Assembly: GCF_005774735.1 (NCBI RefSeq)
Contig: NZ_VBUM01000002.1
Location: 1-64,000, forward strand
Length of the DNA stretch: 64,000 nt
Reading direction: 5' to 3'
From: Microbacterium sp. 5K110
GTDB lineage: Bacteria > Actinomycetota > Actinomycetes > Actinomycetales > Microbacteriaceae
The notes beneath the pieces are model-generated. The model was not told where the DNA came from. It saw only the letters and a list, made by a program, of their open reading frames with translations, and did no database searches. The translations under genes and the position numbers were made by a program. Shown here piece by piece: positions 60,881-64,000 of this stretch; position 1 is the first letter of the stretch; each line of letters begins with the position of its first letter.

Positions 60881-63430
60881 GTGCCAGGAGAGAACCTCAC
60901 CCGCATCGAAGCGCAGGAGCGCCGCGCGATCGTCGACACGCACGAGTACGACGTGCACCTCGACCTGACGCGGGGCGACGAGGTCTTCGGTTCGGTCACG
61001 ACCGTCCGCTTCGCCGCGGCCGAGGGCGCTTCGACCTTCATCGACCTGATCGCCCGCACGGTCAACTCGGTGACCCTGAACGGTCGCACGATCGACCCCG
61101 CCGCCGCGTTCGCCGACTCGCGCATCGCGCTGGACGGACTCGAGGCCACGAACGAGCTCGTCGTCGACGCCGACTGCGAGTACACCAACACCGGCGAGGG
61201 CCTGCACCGCTTCGTCGACCCCGTCGACGGCGAGGTGTACCTCTACTCGCAGTTCGAGGTGCCCGATTCGCGGCGTGTCTTCACGGTGTTCGAGCAGCCC
61301 GACCTCAAGGCCGCGTTCACCTTCACCGTGACCGCTCCCGCCGCGTGGAAGGTCGTCTCCAACTCCCCCACTCCCGAGCCGGTCGAGCTCGGCGACGGCG
61401 CGGCACGGTGGGAGTTCCCGCCCACGCCCCGCATCTCCTCGTACATCACCGCGCTCGTCGCGGGCCCGTACGAATCCACATTCTCGGAACTCACGAGCGC
61501 CGACGGCCGCGTCATCCCGCTCGGCGTCTACGCCCGCAAGAGCCTGTGGCAGTACCTGGATGCCGATTACGTCTTCGACAAGACCCGTCAGGGCTTCGCG
61601 TACTTCGAGGAGAAGTTCGGCTTCCCCTACCCCTTCGCCAAGTACGACCAGCTCTTCGTGCCGGAGTTCAACGCAGGCGCGATGGAGAACGCCGGCGCCG
61701 TCACGTTCACCGAGACGTACGTCTTCCGGAGCAAGGTCACGGATGCCGTCAAGGAACGCCGCGTCGTGACGATCCTGCACGAGCTGGCGCACATGTGGTT
61801 CGGCGACCTCGTGACCATGAAGTGGTGGAACGACCTGTGGCTGAACGAGTCGTTCGCCGAGTGGGCGTCGACGATCGCGACCGCCGAGGCCACCGAGTGG
61901 AAGGCCGCATGGACGACCTTCAACGCGATGGAGAAGACCTGGGCCTATCGCCAGGACCAGCTCCCCTCGACGCACCCCGTCGTCGCCGAGATCACCGACC
62001 TCGAAGACGTCCAGGTCAACTTCGACGGCATCACGTACGCCAAGGGCGGGTCGGTTCTCAAGCAGCTGGCCGCGTGGGTCGGCATCGAGCAGTTCTTCGC
62101 CGGTGTCGCCGCGTACTTCCAGAAGCACCAGTGGTCGAACACCGAGGTCGGCGACCTCCTCGCCGAGCTCGAGGCCACGAGCGGCCGCGACCTCGGCGAC
62201 TGGGCGAAGAAGTGGCTCGAGACGGCGGGCGTCAACACCCTCTCCCCCCTTATCGAGCAGGACGAGCACGGGTCGATCACGCGCTTCGCGATCGTGCAGA
62301 CGGCACCGTCGGACTACCCGACGATCCGTCCGCACCGCCTCGCGGTCGGGTTCTACTCGCTCGACCGGTCCGGTCGCCTCGAGCGCGTGCACCGCGCCGA
62401 GCTCGACGTGGACGGTGACCGCACCGAGGTGCCCGAGCTGCGCGGCATCCGTCGTCCCGACCTCGTGCTCCTGAACGACGACGATCTCGCTTACGCGAAG
62501 ATCCGTCTCGACGAGCGGTCGCTGGCCACGGCGATCGCGCACCTGAAGGACATCGCCGACCCGCTGGCTCGCTCGCTCGTCTGGGGCGCCGCATGGGACC
62601 AGACCCGGGATGCCGAGTCCTCGGCGACCGACTACATCGATCTGGTGCTGCGCAACATCGGCGCCGAGACGGAGTCGACCACCGTCCGCACGACCCTCGC
62701 CCAGCTGCAGCTCGCCGCCAACAGCTACGTCGCCCCCGGGAAGCGCGCGGAGGCCCGTGAGCGGGTCGCCGACGGGCTGTGGGAGCTGGCCCAGGCTGCC
62801 GAGTCCGGCAGCGACAGCCAGCTGCAGTTCGTGACGGCCTTCGCGTCGGCCGCGGCCACGCCCGCCCACGTCGAGACCGTCCGGGCGCTGCGCGACGGTG
62901 AGACCGTGCTCGAGGGTCTCGAGATCGACACCGACCTGTCGTGGCAGCTCCTCGTGGCCCTCGCCGCGGGCGGATCCGTCACCGCGGCCGACATCGACGC
63001 GGCGCGCGCGGCCGACAACACGGCCAAGGGCGGCGAGTTCGCGGCCCAGGCCCGGGCCGCCCTGCCCTCCCACGAGGCGAAGCAGGAAGCGTGGAGCTCG
63101 CTCATCGATCGGGCGGACGCCCCGAACACGATCGTGCGCGCGGCCGCTCTCGGCTTCACCCACCCGGCCACGGTCGACGTGCTGGCCGATTTCGTCGAGC
63201 CGTACTTCGCGATGCTGCTGCCGATCTGGGAGAGCCGCAGCTACCAGATCGCGCAGTACCTCATCGTGGGGCTGTACCCCGCGGCCCTGGCGAACCGCGC
63301 GCTGCGTGACGCCACCCGCGCCTGGCTCTCGTCGCACTCCGACGCGGCGCCGGCGCTGCGCCGCCTGGTGAGCGAGAACCTCGCGGGCGTCGAGCGCGCG
63401 CTCGCGGTGCAGGAGCGCGACGCGCAGTAG
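60881..63430 (+). CDS. pepN: Aminopeptidase N
   Basis: An 849-residue zinc aminopeptidase of family M1 that removes N-terminal residues from peptides. The exopeptidase motif GAMEN is near residue 268, the zinc motif HELAH near 303, and the third ligand Glu in LWLNESFAEW. The C-terminal helical ERAP1-like domain fills the last 350 residues. The GTG follows a GGGAG site. A TAGGCTTATAC stretch about 70 bases upstream may be the promoter. Confidence 0.95.
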   Translation: MPGENLTRIEAQERRAIVDTHEYDVHLDLTRGDEVFGSVTTVRFAAAEGASTFIDLIARTVNSVTLNGRTIDPAAAFADSRIALDGLEATNELVVDADCEYTNTGEGLHRFVDPVDGEVYLYSQFEVPDSRRVFTVFEQPDLKAAFTFTVTAPAAWKVVSNSPTPEPVELGDGAARWEFPPTPRISSYITALVAGPYESTFSELTSADGRVIPLGVYARKSLWQYLDADYVFDKTRQGFAYFEEKFGFPYPFAKYDQLFVPEFNAGAMENAGAVTFTETYVFRSKVTDAVKERRVVTILHELAHMWFGDLVTMKWWNDLWLNESFAEWASTIATAEATEWKAAWTTFNAMEKTWAYRQDQLPSTHPVVAEITDLEDVQVNFDGITYAKGGSVLKQLAAWVGIEQFFAGVAAYFQKHQWSNTEVGDLLAELEATSGRDLGDWAKKWLETAGVNTLSPLIEQDEHGSITRFAIVQTAPSDYPTIRPHRLAVGFYSLDRSGRLERVHRAELDVDGDRTEVPELRGIRRPDLVLLNDDDLAYAKIRLDERSLATAIAHLKDIADPLARSLVWGAAWDQTRDAESSATDYIDLVLRNIGAETESTTVRTTLAQLQLAANSYVAPGKRAEARERVADGLWELAQAAESGSDSQLQFVTAFASAAATPAHVETVRALRDGETVLEGLEIDTDLSWQLLVALAAGGSVTAADIDAARAADNTAKGGEFAAQARAALPSHEAKQEAWSSLIDRADAPNTIVRAAALGFTHPATVDVLADFVEPYFAMLLPIWESRSYQIAQYLIVGLYPAALANRALRDATRAWLSSHSDAAPALRRLVSENLAGVERALAVQERDAQ

Positions 63431-63440
63431 GTCGAGTCCC

Positions 63441-63479
63441 CGTACGCCCCCTTCCCGCTCCGGCGGGAGGGGGCGTACG
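63441..63479 (+). terminator. Terminator of pepN
   Basis: CGTACGCCCCC (63441-63451) and GGGGGCGTACG (63469-63479), with an inner CCCGC/GCGGG stem. Confidence 0.8.
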
Positions 63480-63549
63480 TACGTCTGGAGATGTACATAC
63501 GGGTCAGAGATCAGCCGTGCGGGGGACGCGCCGGTGTGGGGGTGATTCC

Positions 63550-63555
63550 TAGCCT
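63550..63555 (+). promoter_or_regulatory. Leaderless -10 box of the ABC ATPase
   Basis: TAGCCT, then GGACAC, then the ATG at 63562. Confidence 0.55.
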
Positions 63556-63561
63556 GGACAC

Positions 63562-64000
63562 ATGATCGTCGCAGACCACCTCACCAAGCGCTACGGCACA
63601 CGCACGGCCGTGTCCGACGTCTCCTTCACCGTGCCGCCGGGCCGGGTCACGGGCTTTCTCGGGCCCAACGGCGCCGGCAAGTCGACCACGATGCGCATGA
63701 TCGTGGGGCTCGACCGCCCCACCGCCGGCAGCGTCACCGTCAACGGCACCCCCTACGGCCGCCTCGCGGCTCCCCTCACCGAGGTGGGTGTGCTGCTGGA
63801 CGCCAAGGCCGTCCACACCGGGCGCTCGGCCCGCAACCACCTCCGGGTGATGGCGGCCACGCAGGGCATCGACCGCCGTCGTGTCGACGAGGTCATCGAC
63901 CTCACCGGCCTCGCCTCGGTCGCCGACAAGCGGGCCGGCGGCTTCTCGCTGGGCATGGGGCAGCGACTGGGGATCGCCGCGGCGCTGCTCGGCGACCCCC
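63562..64000 (+). CDS. ABC transporter ATP-binding protein, cut by the window end
   Basis: The first 146 residues of an ABC ATPase. Walker A GPNGAGKST is near residue 35, and the signature region FSLGMGQRLGIAAALLGDP is at the visible end. The sequence opens with VADHLTKRYGTRTAVSDVSF, typical of the drug/lantibiotic export group (CcmA-like, DRA type). A partner permease would be expected beyond the window. The ATG is supported by the leaderless -10 box. Confidence 0.85.
   Translation, partial: MIVADHLTKRYGTRTAVSDVSFTVPPGRVTGFLGPNGAGKSTTMRMIVGLDRPTAGSVTVNGTPYGRLAAPLTEVGVLLDAKAVHTGRSARNHLRVMAATQGIDRRRVDEVIDLTGLASVADKRAGGFSLGMGQRLGIAAALLGDP

Overview
The window looks like a continuous piece of an actinobacterial chromosome. 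Very high G+C, GTG starts, many leaderless genes, actinobacterial gene families (DUF4031, DUF4233, actinobacterial RNase E/G, a [2Fe-2S]-type ferrochelatase) and the gene order suggest Micrococcales, most likely Microbacteriaceae close to Microbacterium. This assignment is an inference from gene content. No rRNA, CRISPR array, prophage or insertion sequence was found. Almost everything is core housekeeping.

Layout. 0.2-6.1 kb: holA, then an HxlR regulator with divergent SDR and SnoaL-like genes, then comEC-comEA. The HxlR module sits between two competence/replication genes that are usually neighbours. 6.2-17.6 kb: a DUF2087 regulator, leuS, pabB, a DedA protein, an App1-type phosphatase, a SRAP/HMCES repair protein coupled to a glycosylase-like protein, tRNA-Ala, and a LysR regulator divergent from mesX-mesD, a folate-independent methionine synthase pair. 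17.7-24.6 kb (minus strand): rplU-rpmA, obgE, proB, proA, a small membrane protein, nadD, an unknown Pro/Ala-rich membrane protein and rsfS. 24.7-31.2 kb: DUF4031, RNase E/G, VKOR, a PLDc_N protein, ndk, DUF4233 and folC. 31.1-42.8 kb: ileS behind a T-box, a peptide-type ABC transporter, then valS. 42.8-50.7 kb: a winged-helix regulator with paired operators, an M3 peptidase, clpX, clpP2, clpP1, a TPR protein and tig. 50.7-64 kb: tRNA-Pro, tRNA-Gly, a DUF4190 protein, an ACR3/bile-acid-type transporter, a frameshifted lower-G+C glycosidase, gamma-carbonic anhydrase, dps, amidohydrolase, PaiB-like protein, Nei-type glycosylase, rpiB, ferrochelatase, pepN and the start of an ABC ATPase.

How the parts work together. 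The chromosome is tightly packed: many genes overlap by four bases (ATGA/GTGA). About nineteen genes carry a TANNNT -10 box only 6-8 bases before the start codon, which predicts leaderless mRNAs and fixes several starts. Some of these promoters are inside the end of the upstream gene. Most convergent gene ends have long hairpin terminators.

The less ordinary signals are five long intergenic palindromes of related design, three regulators whose candidate operators overlap promoters, the mesX-mesD pair, the ileS T-box, and the glycosidase split by a one-base frame change. Functions rest on motifs and family knowledge recognised by eye. No database search was run.
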